From Salinisphaera sp002433465 (GTDB lineage Bacteria; Pseudomonadota; Gammaproteobacteria; Nevskiales; Salinisphaeraceae), in the NCBI RefSeq assembly GCF_040361435.1, contig NZ_APNL01000012.1, forward strand, positions 62,001 to 126,000: DNA of 64,000 bases. Direction: 5' to 3'. Below, in pieces: positions 24,549 through 34,364 of this stretch. Every line of letters starts with the position of its first letter. Position 1 is the stretch's first letter. The notes below the pieces were generated by a model. It was given only the letters and a program-made list of their open reading frames with translations, made no database searches and had not been told where the DNA came from. The position numbers and the translations under genes were made by a program.

Positions 24549-25614
24549 AGCTGAGTACCACCGTGTCGGTGATCGGCACGCTCTGGCAGGTCAGCACATA
24601 ACCGGCCTTGACCTCATAATCCTCGAGCGCCTGGTTGTTCAGCATCTCGACTTCGCCTTCCAGCACCCGCGCCCGGCAGGTCGAACACACGCCGGCCTTG
24701 CAGGAATACGGGGCGTCCATGGCGTTGGCGAGCGCGCCGTCGAGCACCGCGGTGCCGTCGTTGGGCATTTCGATCGTACGCGTAGTGCCATCGAGGGTGA
24801 CCGAAACCTTGCAGGTCGCCCCGGCGCGTGCGTCCTGGCGCGAAACGGCCGGTTTCTTCGCCCGGCCCGGCTGCGAGGAGGCGAACAGCTCGAACTTGAT
24901 TCGATCGTCGCTCAGGCCGTGCTGCTTGAGCGAATCGGCGATCGTGAGCATCATCGGTTCCGGGCCACAGATGAACGCGGTATCCACCGAGCTCGCGTCG
25001 ATCCAGTACTTGAACAGCTGCTCCATCTTCTCGGCGTCGATCCGGCCCGAGAACAGATCGATGTCCTGGCCTTCGCTGGTGAGCACGTGGATGACCGAAA
25101 AGCGCCCGAGATGCAGGTTCTTGAGGTCTTCCAGCTCCTCGCGAAACATGATCGACGTCATCTGGCGGTTGGCGTAGAGCAGCGTGAACTGGGATTTGGG
25201 CTCACGCGCGAGCACTGTCTTGATGATCGACAACAGCGGCGTGATGCCCGAGCCGCCGGCGAACCCGAGATAGTGTTTTTCGGCGCTCGGTTCGAGCGGC
25301 GTATGAAACTTGCCCATCGGCGGCATCGCTTCGATGACGTCGCCGCGGCTGAGCTGTTCGTTGGCCCAGGTCGAGAACGCGCCGCCGTCGACACGCTTGA
25401 TGCCGACTTTGAGCACGCCCTCGTCGGTACCGGCACAGATCGAATAGGACCGGCGCAGTTCTTCGCCGTCGAAATCGCGACGGAAGGTCAGATACTGGCC
25501 CTGGGTGAATTCGAAGGCCTCGGCGTTGTCCGCCGGCAGATTGAGCGTGACAACGACGGCGTCGCGCGTATCGCGGCGAACGTCGACAACTTCGAGAGGA
25601 TGAAAGCGTGGCAT
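24538..25614 (-). CDS. paaE: Phenylacetyl-CoA epoxidase reductase subunit
   Basis: A 358-residue reductase. The N-terminal FAD domain (YLTFRRDFDGEELRRSYSICAG, with the RxYS flavin motif) and NAD(P) domain (FAGGSGITPLLSIIKTVL, AFICGPEPMM) are followed by a plant-type [2Fe-2S] domain at the C terminus (CKAGVCSTCRARVLEGEVEM and a fourth Cys in LTCQSVP). It feeds electrons from NADPH to the diiron PaaA in the PaaABCE complex. Start ATG 25614 lies 27 bases after paaD. Confidence 0.95.
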   Translation of the reverse strand: MPRFHPLEVVDVRRDTRDAVVVTLNLPADNAEAFEFTQGQYLTFRRDFDGEELRRSYSICAGTDEGVLKVGIKRVDGGAFSTWANEQLSRGDVIEAMPPMGKFHTPLEPSAEKHYLGFAGGSGITPLLSIIKTVLAREPKSQFTLLYANRQMTSIMFREELEDLKNLHLGRFSVIHVLTSEGQDIDLFSGRIDAEKMEQLFKYWIDASSVDTAFICGPEPMMLTIADSLKQHGLSDDRIKFELFASSQPGRAKKPAVSRQDARAGATCKVSVTLDGTTRTIEMPNDGTAVLDGALANAMDAPYSCKAGVCSTCRARVLEGEVEMLNNQALEDYEVKAGYVLTCQSVPITDTVVLSYDE

Positions 25615-25641
25615 GCAAAACTTTCCGTTAGGCTCTGGCGC

Positions 25642-26178
25642 TCAGAGGCACTTGAAATAGTCGAAGGGCTCCAGACAATCCTTGCAGCGATACGACGCCT
25701 TGCAGGGGGTGGAACCGAACTGGCTGATCTTTTCGGTGTTCTTGGATTCGCAGCGCGGACAGGCGATCGCCGGCCCTGTCACACCGGCCAGACGCGACGC
25801 GCGACTGGCCATCTGGCCGCTCGCGGCGGTGCCATCGACCGGCGGGGCAATACCGAAAGCGCGCAGCTTGTCGCGTGCCGAATCGGTAATCCAGTCGGTC
25901 GTCCAGGGCGGCGACAGCCGTCGTTCGACGCGCAATGCGTCGACGCCTTTCGAGCGCAGCTGTTCGACAATCATCTGGTTGATGACCAGGGTCGCCGGGC
26001 AGCCGGAGTACGTGGGTGTCACCGTGACCACCAGCGTGTCATCCCGGTAGCCCACCTCGCGGACAATGCCGAGCTCGGTCACGGATACGACCGGGATTTC
26101 CGGGTCCGGCACGTCGGCGAGCCATTCCCAGACTTGCCGGGTGGTCGGCCGGGTGTTTAGCGCCTGTTGCTGTTTCAT
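25642..26178 (-). CDS. paaD: Phenylacetyl-CoA epoxidase maturation protein
   Basis: A 178-residue protein: a DUF59 domain (DVPDPEIPVVSVTELGIVREV, TPTYSGCPATLVINQMI, LSPPWTTDWITDSARDKL) followed by a C-terminal four-Cys zinc-ribbon-like part (CPRC...CKASYRCKDCLEPFDYFKC). PaaD is required for activity of the epoxidase, probably in iron or iron-sulfur insertion. Lies 18 bases after paaC. Confidence 0.94.
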   Translation of the reverse strand: MKQQQALNTRPTTRQVWEWLADVPDPEIPVVSVTELGIVREVGYRDDTLVVTVTPTYSGCPATLVINQMIVEQLRSKGVDALRVERRLSPPWTTDWITDSARDKLRAFGIAPPVDGTAASGQMASRASRLAGVTGPAIACPRCESKNTEKISQFGSTPCKASYRCKDCLEPFDYFKCL

Positions 26179-26196
26179 GGGGCACCGCGCCGGCGG

Positions 26197-27048
26197 CTAC
26201 CAGCTGGCGCCCGGATAGGCGCGCTGCAGAAACTGCATATCGGACAGGATATAGCCCAGATGCTCCGTGTGTTTGCCGGTCTTGCCGCCGGTATGCACGA
26301 ACGCGTTATCGGGGACTTTCAGGGTCGCTTCGTCGAGCACGTCCTCGACCCGGGCCAGCCAGGCCTCGCGCAGCGTATCCGGCGACGGGGCGATACCTGC
26401 ATCCGCCATTGTGGCGTCGACGCCGTCGCTGACGAACATGTCGCCGGTGTACGACCACAATATGTCCAACGCCTGCTGCATCCGATCATGGCTTTCCGGG
26501 GTGCCATCGCCCAGACGCACCACCAGATCGGTGGACCGTTCGACGTGATACGACACTTCCTTGAGCGCCTTGGCCGCGATCTCGGCGACGCGCGGGCTAC
26601 TCGATTCGGTCAGCCGCTGCAGCAGTTCGTAGTGGAAAGCGTCGAACAGGAACTGGCGCATGGTAGTCACGCCCATATCGCCGTTGGGCACCTCTACAAG
26701 CAGCACGTTGCGAAACTTGAACGCATCGCGCAGGAACGCCAGCTGATCGGCCGAGCGGCCCTCGTTCTCGACCTCGCCGGCCAGACCCAACCACAGCTGG
26801 GTATGGCCGATGAGGTCGAGTGCGGTATTGGTGAGCGCAATATCCTCTTCCAGGGCCGGACCGTGACCGCACCATTCCGACAGCCGCTGGCCCAGGATCA
26901 GCGTGGTATCGCCCATGCGGCACAGCCATTCGAAGAACGCCGGCCGGGTTTCGACGTTGGTGACGTGCACATCGTGGGTCTGCTCGGCCGCGGCGATGTC
27001 AGCCAGCTTCGTGACTTCATCGGTGTTCATGTCGGACAGAGAGGGCAT
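26197..27048 (-). CDS. paaC: Phenylacetyl-CoA epoxidase structural subunit
   Basis: A 283-residue ferritin-like subunit. It starts at TAATG, sharing one base with the paaB stop codon. Family segments are LGQRLSEWCGHGPALEEDIALTNTALDLIGHTQLWLGLAGEVE, TMRQFLFDAFHYELLQRLTESSSP and EVSYHVERSTDLVVRLGDGT. PaaC pairs with PaaA and stabilises the epoxidase core without being the catalytic iron protein itself. Confidence 0.94.
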   Translation of the reverse strand: MPSLSDMNTDEVTKLADIAAAEQTHDVHVTNVETRPAFFEWLCRMGDTTLILGQRLSEWCGHGPALEEDIALTNTALDLIGHTQLWLGLAGEVENEGRSADQLAFLRDAFKFRNVLLVEVPNGDMGVTTMRQFLFDAFHYELLQRLTESSSPRVAEIAAKALKEVSYHVERSTDLVVRLGDGTPESHDRMQQALDILWSYTGDMFVSDGVDATMADAGIAPSPDTLREAWLARVEDVLDEATLKVPDNAFVHTGGKTGKHTEHLGYILSDMQFLQRAYPGASW

Positions 27049-27332
27049 TACATATTCCCCACTTCGTCGGGAATGTTGTAGAACGTGGGATGCCGGTAAA
27101 TCTTGTCCTCGGCGGGGTCGAACATCGGCCCCTTGTCGGACGGCGTGGACGCCGTGATCTCGGTCGAACGCGCCACCCAGATCGAAACCCCTTCCTTGCG
27201 CCGGGTATAGACATCGCGGGCATTGTTGATCGCCATCTCGGCGTCGGGCGCATGCAGGCTACCCACATGACGGTGGTTGAGCCCGTGCTGCCCACGGATG
27301 AAGATCTCCCAGAGCGGCCATTCGTTCGCCAT
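27048..27332 (-). CDS. paaB: Phenylacetyl-CoA epoxidase bridging subunit
   Basis: A 94-residue protein. WPLWEIFIRGQHGLNHRHVGSLHAPDAEMAINNARDVYTRR is the conserved PaaB core, followed by the EGVSIWVARSTEITAS region. PaaB links PaaAC heterodimers into the active assembly. It sits 42 bases after paaA and is coupled to paaC. Confidence 0.95.
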   Translation of the reverse strand: MANEWPLWEIFIRGQHGLNHRHVGSLHAPDAEMAINNARDVYTRRKEGVSIWVARSTEITASTPSDKGPMFDPAEDKIYRHPTFYNIPDEVGNM

Positions 27333-27374
27333 CGTTAGCTCCCGTGTTCTGCGTTGATTCAGGGCCTGGACCGC

Positions 27375-28364
27375 TTATGCGGCGGCCCGGCGCTTGGCCG
27401 CTTTCTCGGCGTAGGCCGCCAGGCCGTCGCGGAACCATTCACCGCCTTCCCATGCCTTTATCCGGGCGCCCAGGCGCTCGCGATTGCAGGGGCCGTTGCC
27501 CTTGAGTACGGCCTTGAACTCGTCCCAGTCGGGCTGGCTGAAATCGTAGTTGCCGGTTTCTTCGTTCCAGACGAGATCGTCATCGGGAATCGTCAGCCCC
27601 AGGTAATGCGCCTGCGGGACGGTTTCGTTGACGAAGCGCTGACGCAGTTCGTCGTTGGTGTTCATCTTGATCTTCCAGGCCATGGACTGGTCGGAATGCA
27701 CGCTGTCCTTGTCCGACGGGCCGAACATCATCAGCGCCGGATACCAGAACCGGTTCAATGCGTCCTGCGCCATCTCTTTTTGCGCGGGCGTTCCGGAGAC
27801 CATCGACATCATGATCGAGTAGCCCTGGCGCTGATGAAAACTCTCTTCCTTGCAGATCCGCACCATGGCCCGCGCATACGGCCCGAAGGAGGTCCGCTGC
27901 AGGGGCACCTGGTTCATGATCGCGGCGCCGTCCACGAGCCAGCCCACGGCACCCATGTCGGCCCAGGTCAGGGTCGGATAGTTGAAGATCGATGAATACT
28001 TCATTTCGCCCGAGTGCAGCTTGTTCATCAGCTCGTCGCGGCTGATACCCAGCGTCTCGGCAGCGCAATACAGATACAGGCCATGGCCGGCTTCGTCCTG
28101 CACCTTGGCCAGCAGGATGGCCTTGCGCTCGAGCGTCGGCGCGCGCGTGACCCAGTTGCCTTCGGGAAGCTGGCCCACGATCTCGGAATGGGCATGCTGA
28201 CCGATCTGGCGGATCAGCGTCTTGCGGTACGCGGCCGGCATCCAGTCCTTGGGCTCGATCTTGATGTTGTCGTCGATACGCGCCTGAAACGCGGCCTCTT
28301 CCGGCGACAGTTCGTCCGCGCCGCGAACCCCCTTGCTACCGGTATCTACATTCTGTGCATACAT
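27375..28364 (-). CDS. paaA: Phenylacetyl-CoA epoxidase catalytic diiron subunit
   Basis: A 329-residue protein; ATG 28364 is preceded by GGGAG at eight bases. Both ExxH diiron motifs are intact: KVQDEAGHGLYLYCAAE and ICKEESFHQRQGYSIM. PaaA carries out oxygen insertion into phenylacetyl-CoA to give the 1,2-epoxide. It is the first gene of the catabolic operon, with a spaced inverted repeat in its promoter region (28451-28493). Confidence 0.95.
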   Translation of the reverse strand: MYAQNVDTGSKGVRGADELSPEEAAFQARIDDNIKIEPKDWMPAAYRKTLIRQIGQHAHSEIVGQLPEGNWVTRAPTLERKAILLAKVQDEAGHGLYLYCAAETLGISRDELMNKLHSGEMKYSSIFNYPTLTWADMGAVGWLVDGAAIMNQVPLQRTSFGPYARAMVRICKEESFHQRQGYSIMMSMVSGTPAQKEMAQDALNRFWYPALMMFGPSDKDSVHSDQSMAWKIKMNTNDELRQRFVNETVPQAHYLGLTIPDDDLVWNEETGNYDFSQPDWDEFKAVLKGNGPCNRERLGARIKAWEGGEWFRDGLAAYAEKAAKRRAAA

Positions 28365-28450
28365 GATTCGCACTCCCGCCCCGAAAAAGGCTGTCTTGGC
28401 GTTGTAGTGTCGGGTCGTGCCGACACAGGCGCCGCGGGTGCGGCGCTCGT

Positions 28451-28493
28451 TTTGATACAGATCAAGTTACATGATCGTACGTTTTGTATCAAA
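28451..28493 (-). promoter_or_regulatory. paaA promoter inside a spaced inverted repeat, probable PaaX operator
   Basis: TTTGATACA (28451-28459) and TGTATCAAA (28485-28493) form a perfect 9-bp inverted repeat with a 25-base spacer, centred about 108 bases before paaA. On the minus strand the distal arm contains TTGATA, followed after 17 bases by TAACTT, a plausible -35/-10 pair, so the repeat brackets the core promoter. PaaX is known to bind spaced repeats over promoters; phenylacetyl-CoA releases it. Confidence 0.6.
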
Positions 28494-28511
28494 TAAATAT
28501 CGCACGCGTCA

Positions 28512-28585
28512 GATTCCGGCGAATCAGCACCCAACTGTCTGATTACGCATGAATAATTATGAATTTTCTGAAGTGCCGCGAATCA
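28512..28585 (-). promoter_or_regulatory. Two TGATTCGC motifs resembling the E. coli PaaX site
   Basis: On the minus strand TGATTCGCC lies at 28526-28518 within the palindrome GATTC-CGGC-GAATC (28512-28525 plus strand), and TGATTCGCG lies at 28585-28577. The PaaX consensus I recall from E. coli contains TGATTCGCG. They are 150-220 bases from paaA, so they may be auxiliary sites or coincidence. Confidence 0.35.
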
Positions 28586-28728
28586 AGGGAGGGAATGGGC
28601 AACGCAAACAAGGGCCATTGCGAGCGTGATAAGCGGCATTGCTGCATTGCAGCGCGATACAGGCGCACTCTTTGTGCGCGCCAAATGTATCGGGTTATTG
28701 CGTCCCCCGGACCGGGCCGCCGATGCGT

Positions 28729-29649
28729 TCAGAGACCGCCGAAACGCTCGTAGAAATACGCGGCCGGCTCGGGCAGCGGCCCATCGGCGGTTTCCAGCAC
28801 GTCGGCCAGATAGGTTTCAGCCTGTCGGAAGGTGGCCCGATAGAGGTTGCGACACAAAAGCCGCGCCGCCGCCCCGTGCCAATCGCCAGGCAGTACGTCG
28901 TCGGGCAGCTGAGGATCGCGCAGCAGCAGCCGGCGGATTTCGTGGATGAGCAGGGTCCTGATCAGAAACGCGGCCTGTGGGTCGAGCCCGCCGTTGCTGT
29001 CGATAGCGCGCCAGACCGGTCGGAAACGATCCAGGAATTCGGCGTATTGCACGCCGAGTGCTTCCAGATTCCAGCATTCGCGCACGAGGCGGTTGAGCGG
29101 CGCCGAGGTGGGCAGGCCTTCGTTGCGTGCGCGCATGAGTACCACGCGACGCTGAACATCCAGATCCTGCAGCACCGACGTCAACGCCGATCGCGGCGGT
29201 AGCGGGTGCGCCAGCATGTCACTCGAGAACGCACCAAAACCGAGTGTCGACAACTCCTTTCGCAGCGTGTCGCGCTTGCGCTGCGGCACCTGCCCCATGA
29301 GCACGAGCGTCCATTCGCCGTCCCAGGACACCCGCGGCTCGCTATAGACCCGCTCATAGGCCCGTTCGAAACTGCGCCAGCCGCTACGCGTGAGGCTGTA
29401 ATAGCTGCGCCGCCCAATCTGCTCGGAACTGAGCCAGCCTTCCTTGGACAGCCGATAGACCGAAGTCCGAACCAGGCGCTCATTGAGGCCCAGCGGTTCG
29501 AGTAATTTGATCAGGCTGCCCAGCCAGACGGTGCCGCCCCGCGGCGCGATCGCATCGCCGTAGACCGAAATGATCAACGATGTCGCGCGCAGCGAGCGGC
29601 GGGCGCTGAATTCTTCGATCAATGCATCGATAGGCCGGGATCGTGCCAA
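28729..29649 (-). CDS. paaX: Phenylacetate-pathway repressor PaaX
   Basis: A 306-residue GntR-like repressor. I place the start at TTG 29649, with GGAG six bases upstream, giving the usual PaaX length (LARSRPIDALIEEFSAR onward); no in-frame ATG fits. The N-terminal winged helix (SLIISVYGDAIAPRGGTVWLGSLIKLL, VRTSVYRLSKEGWLSSEQIGRRSYYSLT), the central domain (WTLVLMGQVPQRKRDTLRKELSTLGFG) and the PaaX-like C-terminal domain (LLRDPQLPDDVLPGDWHGAAARLLCRNLY) are all present. It lies upstream of and in the same direction as paaA. Phenylacetyl-CoA is the known inducer of the family. Confidence 0.93.
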   Translation of the reverse strand: MARSRPIDALIEEFSARRSLRATSLIISVYGDAIAPRGGTVWLGSLIKLLEPLGLNERLVRTSVYRLSKEGWLSSEQIGRRSYYSLTRSGWRSFERAYERVYSEPRVSWDGEWTLVLMGQVPQRKRDTLRKELSTLGFGAFSSDMLAHPLPPRSALTSVLQDLDVQRRVVLMRARNEGLPTSAPLNRLVRECWNLEALGVQYAEFLDRFRPVWRAIDSNGGLDPQAAFLIRTLLIHEIRRLLLRDPQLPDDVLPGDWHGAAARLLCRNLYRATFRQAETYLADVLETADGPLPEPAAYFYERFGGL

Positions 29650-29711
29650 TTCATTCTCCGGGCAAGCGCTGCACGGACCACCCGATTGCGGCCGCTGGAT
29701 CAGCTGACATG

Positions 29712-29737
29712 AAAATGCCCGCAGCACAGCGCGGGCA
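29712..29737 (-). terminator. Terminator after the Liv-type transporter operon
   Basis: On the minus strand TGCCCGC, an eight-base loop, GCGGGCA, then TTTT. It lies about 80 bases after the substrate-binding protein gene and before paaX, so the transporter and paaX are probably separate units. Confidence 0.65.
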
Positions 29738-29818
29738 CCGTATCGGGTCGAATTCTAGAACCTGCAGCGCAGGGGTGCGAACCGTGCCGCGACTGCCGCA
29801 CGGTCCGCCCCATCCCGA

Positions 29819-30973
29819 TCAGTCGAGCAGGGTCCAGGTGCCGTTGCGGATTTCGAGCATCCGGAACGCCGACAGGTCCAGCCCCATGTGATCGTCCGGG
29901 CTCATATTGAACACGCCGCCCACGCCGACGAACCCGTCGGTGGCCTCGATCTCGTCTCGAATCGCCGCACGGTCGGTACTGCCGGCGGCTTCGATCGCCT
30001 TGACCGCGATCATCAGCCCGTCATAGGCATGGCCGCCGAACTGCGAGATGGACTCGTTGAAGGTGTCTTCGTATTCCTTCTTGTAGGCCAGTGCGACCTT
30101 CTTCTGCGGATCGTTGTCGTCCAGCTTGGAAGCCACCAGCAACGCGCCGGCCGGCAGACGTACGCCCTCGGCCGCATCGCCCGCGAGTTCGATGTACTTC
30201 TCGGACGCCACGCCGTGCGACTGGTAGAACGGCAATTCGAGACCGAGCTGCTTGTAGTTGCGGGTCACGATCGCCGGGCCCTGCCCGAAGCCGAAGTTGA
30301 GTACCGCCTGCACCCCCGGGGTGTTGGCGATATTGGTCAACTGGGCGGTCATGTCGGTATCGCTGTTGTTGTAGGTTTCATCGGCCACGATTTCGATATC
30401 GAACTCCGAAGCCGCCGCCAGCGTCTGCTCCCGGCCGGACTGGCCGAAGCCGCCGGAACCCGAAATAAGCCCCACCTTGGTGAAACCGCGGCTCTGCATG
30501 TCCTTGAGAATCTTGCGGGCCGCCATGCGGTCGGTATGCGGCGTCTTGAACACCCATTTCTTGACCGGGTCGATGATCGGAATACCGCCGGCCAGAGAGA
30601 TCATCGCCACGCCCGAACGCTCGACCAGCGGTACCGCCGCCATGGTCGTACCCGTGGTGCTACCGCCCACGATCACATCGACCTGATCGGAATTGATCAG
30701 ACGCTTGACGAAGGTACGCGCCTTGCCGGCGTTTCCCGACGTGTCGTAATGCACGAGCTCCAGCGGACGGCCGAGCACGCCGCCCTCGTCGTTGATCTTG
30801 CCCACCCAGTGTTCCAGCGTCTTGAGCTCGGGATCGCCGAGAAACGACGCCGGCCCGGTGACCGACAAGAAGGTGCCGATCTTGATCGGCTTGCCGTCCG
30901 GTGCCGCAAACGCGGCCGTGCCGACCGATGCCAGGGTGAGCAGCAATGCCGCTCCGAGTTTCTTGATTCGCAT
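29819..30973 (-). CDS. Periplasmic substrate-binding protein of a Liv-type ABC importer
   Basis: A 384-residue protein; ATG 30973 has AGGAG seven bases ahead. Signal peptide MRIKKLGAALLLTLASVGTAAFA, then a Peripla_BP_6 fold (IKIGTFLSVTGPASFLGDPELKTLEHWVGKINDEGG, VDVIVGGSTTGTTMAAVPLVERSGVAMISLAGG, GGHAYDGLMIAVKAIEAAGS). Homologues near aromatic genes bind aromatic acids rather than branched-chain amino acids. It is the last gene of its operon, between paa and hpa genes, so phenylacetate, hydroxyphenylacetate or a relative is a likely ligand by context only. Confidence 0.9.
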   Translation of the reverse strand: MRIKKLGAALLLTLASVGTAAFAAPDGKPIKIGTFLSVTGPASFLGDPELKTLEHWVGKINDEGGVLGRPLELVHYDTSGNAGKARTFVKRLINSDQVDVIVGGSTTGTTMAAVPLVERSGVAMISLAGGIPIIDPVKKWVFKTPHTDRMAARKILKDMQSRGFTKVGLISGSGGFGQSGREQTLAAASEFDIEIVADETYNNSDTDMTAQLTNIANTPGVQAVLNFGFGQGPAIVTRNYKQLGLELPFYQSHGVASEKYIELAGDAAEGVRLPAGALLVASKLDDNDPQKKVALAYKKEYEDTFNESISQFGGHAYDGLMIAVKAIEAAGSTDRAAIRDEIEATDGFVGVGGVFNMSPDDHMGLDLSAFRMLEIRNGTWTLLD

Positions 30974-31031
30974 AACGTCTCCTTGGTTTCTCCCACCGTG
31001 TGCCCCGTCGATGTCGATCGACGTGTTGTTG

Positions 31032-31786
31032 TCATTCGTTGTGTTGACCCTGCTCGACCGGCGCCTCGCTGATTCCCAGATAGGCGCGCCTGACCTCGGG
31101 ATGATCGGCCAGTTCGCGACCGCTGCCGCTGACCGTGATCGCACCGGTCTCCAGCACGAAGCCGCGATCAGCGATCGCCAGCGCCCCCGCGGCATTCTGT
31201 TCGACCAGCAGAATGGTGATGCCCTCGGCATTGAGGTTGCGCACGATCTCGAAGATCTCTTCGATCAGCAGCGGCGCCAGCCCCATGCTGGGCTCGTCGA
31301 GCAGCAACAGGCGCGGCCGTGCCATGAGCGCCCGCCCGATGGCCAGCATTTGCTGCTGGCCGCCCGAGAGCATGCCGGCCGCCTGACGGCGTTTTTCCGC
31401 CAGAATCGGAAACAGCTCGTAGACCCAGTCGATATCGCGATCCACCGCCGGGCCACGGCCGCGTACATAGGCGCCGAGCGTAAGATTGTCGGCCACCGAC
31501 ATGGGCCCGAACACCTGCCGGCCCTCCGGCACCTGGGTAATACCGCGGGCGACCCGTTTCTGTGCCTTGACACGGCAAATGCGCTCGCCATCGAAATGGA
31601 TCTCGCCCTGGCTGTGCGGCTGAATGCCCGACAGCGTATTGAGCAACGTGGTCTTGCCGGCACCGTTCGCGCCCACCAGCGCCACCAGTTCGCCTTCGGC
31701 CACATCGAGATCGATATCGCGCAGCGCGGTGACCGCGCCGTAGCGGGTATGCAGGCCGCGAATACGCAGCAATGGTTCGACGGTAT

Positions 31787-31790
<4 letters not shown>
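31032..31790 (-). CDS. livF: ABC transporter ATPase, LivF type
   Basis: A 252-residue ATPase with Walker A GANGAGKTT (about 40-48), signature LSGGQQQMLAIGRALMARP and Walker B LLLLDEPSMGLAP. The LivF subtype is shown by PEGRQVFGPMSVADNL and the short length. Its ATG overlaps the livG stop by four bases. It energises import with LivG, LivM and LivH. Confidence 0.92.
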
Positions 31791-32544
<754 letters not shown>

Positions 32545-32548
<4 letters not shown>

Positions 32549-33489
32549 CGCCGGCCTCCCGGCACCAGCCGTGCAAGCGTGGGCACCAGCCCCGTGGGCA
32601 TGAAGATCACCACCACCATCAGGATCGCGCCCAGAATCATCACCTCGAGATCATCGACCCCGGTCAGAAACTGCGGCAGCAACGTCAGAATGACCGCGCC
32701 CACGATCGCGCCGTAGGTCGAGGCCATGCCACCCAGCACGACCATGGTCACGAACTCGATCGAGTAGATGAAGTTGGCCAGATCCGGCGTCACGAAGCCC
32801 GAGTAGTGGGCCGTTAGCACACCCGCCAGGGCCGCCAGCACCGCCGATACGACAAAAATCAGCACCTTGTAGCCGAGCGTATGCACGCCCACCACCTCGG
32901 CAGCCACCTCCGAGCCGTGCACCGCCCGCAGCGCCCGCCCGACGGGCGAGTCGATCAGGTTCAACGCCAGCCAGACGGTCGCCAGCAGCAATACCGCAAT
33001 CAGCGCATACCAGTAGCGCTCGTCGTAAAGGTTGGTATCGCCGATCGACAGCGGCGGCGCCATCATGCCGTCCGGCCCGCCGGTGATACCGGCCTCGGTA
33101 CGCAGCACGATGGAAATGAGAATGCCGAGCCCCAGCGTGGCCATGGCCAGATAATGACCGGACAGGCGCAAAATCGGGCGTGCCACCACGAACGCGAGCA
33201 GCGCCACCACGACCAGCGCGGCCGGCATGGACAGATAGACCGGCCAGCCGTAGTTGGCGCTGAGTACGGCCGTAACGTAGGCACCGAGCCCGAAGAAACC
33301 GGCATGGCCGAGGCTGATCTGACCGGCATAGCCCATCAACAGGTTCAGCCCGACCGCGACCATGGCGTTGATGAGCACGTGAATGGCCACGTCGTACTGG
33401 TAAGGGTTGGAAAACACCAGCGGCGCAGCGGCCAGAATCAGCGCCAGCACGATCAGTCCCGGGCGTGGAATACGCTTGAGCATGTCCAT
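32545..33489 (-). CDS. livM: ABC transporter permease, LivM type
   Basis: A 314-residue permease with about nine membrane helices and the conserved NLLMGYAGQISLGHAGFFGLGAY and GRALRAVHGSEVAAEVVGV (EAA-like loop) motifs. Start ATG shares a base with the livH stop codon (TGATG). Forms the membrane channel with LivH. Confidence 0.92.
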
Positions 33490-34364
33490 CAGACCCGCTC
33501 CGTCGCACGCGAGCCGAACAGGCCGCTGGGCAGCAGAAACAACACCAGCAGCACGATTACGAACGGTACCGCGTCCTTGTATTCCGACGAGATATAGCCG
33601 GCCGTAAAGGCCTCCATGATGCCGAGAAGCAAGCCGCCCACAACGGCCCCCACCGGGCTGCCGAGACCACCCAGCACCGCCGCCACGAAGCCTTTCAGCC
33701 CGAGCATTACGCCGATGTCGTAGGCGGTCAGGGTGATCGGGGCCGCAACTGCGCCGGCGACCGCGCCGAGCGCACCGGCCAACGCGAACGACAGCATCAG
33801 GATGAAACGCGGGTTGATGCCGACCAGGCGCGCGGCGTTGGGGTTATGCGATACCGCCAGCATGGCCTTGCCGGTGAGCGTGCGCTTGAAAAACCAGGCC
33901 AGCGCGCAGACCACCACTGCGCCGACGCCCAGCACCCACAGGCTTTGCGGCAGGATGGTAGCCCCGGCGATATCGATGGGCGTATTGCCGGTGAATGCCG
34001 GCAGGGCATGAATCGACTTGCCCCAGAAGAACTGGGCACCGCCGCGCAGAAACAGCGATGCGCCGATCGTGATGATGATCAGCGGCACGATATCGTTGGT
34101 CGCGGCGCGTTCGAGTGCGAGTTTTTCGATCAGGATGCCGGCCAGCACCGCCAGCACGATCGCGCCGACAATCGCCAGCGGCATGGGCAGGCCGTACTGC
34201 ATGAGCATGACCGAACCCAGCCCGCCGATCATCAGGAACTCGCCCTGGGCGAAATTGATGATATGGCTGGCGTTGTAAATGATGGTGAAACCCAGCGCGA
34301 CAAGCGCATAGGTCGAGCCCGCGGTCAGGCCTGAGAAAAGATACTGCATGAACTCAGCGAACAT
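33489..34364 (-). CDS. livH: ABC transporter permease, LivH type
   Basis: A 291-residue permease from ATG 34364. It shows the LivH opening (MQYLFSGLTAGSTYALVALGFTIIYNASHIINFAQGEFLMIGGL) and the cytoplasmic loop GKAMLAVSHNPNAARLVGINPRFILMLSFALAGALGAVAGA. First gene of the importer operon, with a candidate promoter at 34645-34672. Confidence 0.92.
   Translation of the reverse strand: MFAEFMQYLFSGLTAGSTYALVALGFTIIYNASHIINFAQGEFLMIGGLGSVMLMQYGLPMPLAIVGAIVLAVLAGILIEKLALERAATNDIVPLIIITIGASLFLRGGAQFFWGKSIHALPAFTGNTPIDIAGATILPQSLWVLGVGAVVVCALAWFFKRTLTGKAMLAVSHNPNAARLVGINPRFILMLSFALAGALGAVAGAVAAPITLTAYDIGVMLGLKGFVAAVLGGLGSPVGAVVGGLLLGIMEAFTAGYISSEYKDAVPFVIVLLVLFLLPSGLFGSRATERV

Larger units (their letters stand above)
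28365..28728. promoter_or_regulatory. paaA upstream region
   Basis: A 364-base region between the paaX stop and the paaA start, both genes reading leftwards. It contains the inverted repeat at 28451-28493 and two TGATTCGC-type motifs (28512-28526, 28577-28585). I see no coding sequence here that I can support. Confidence 0.7.
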
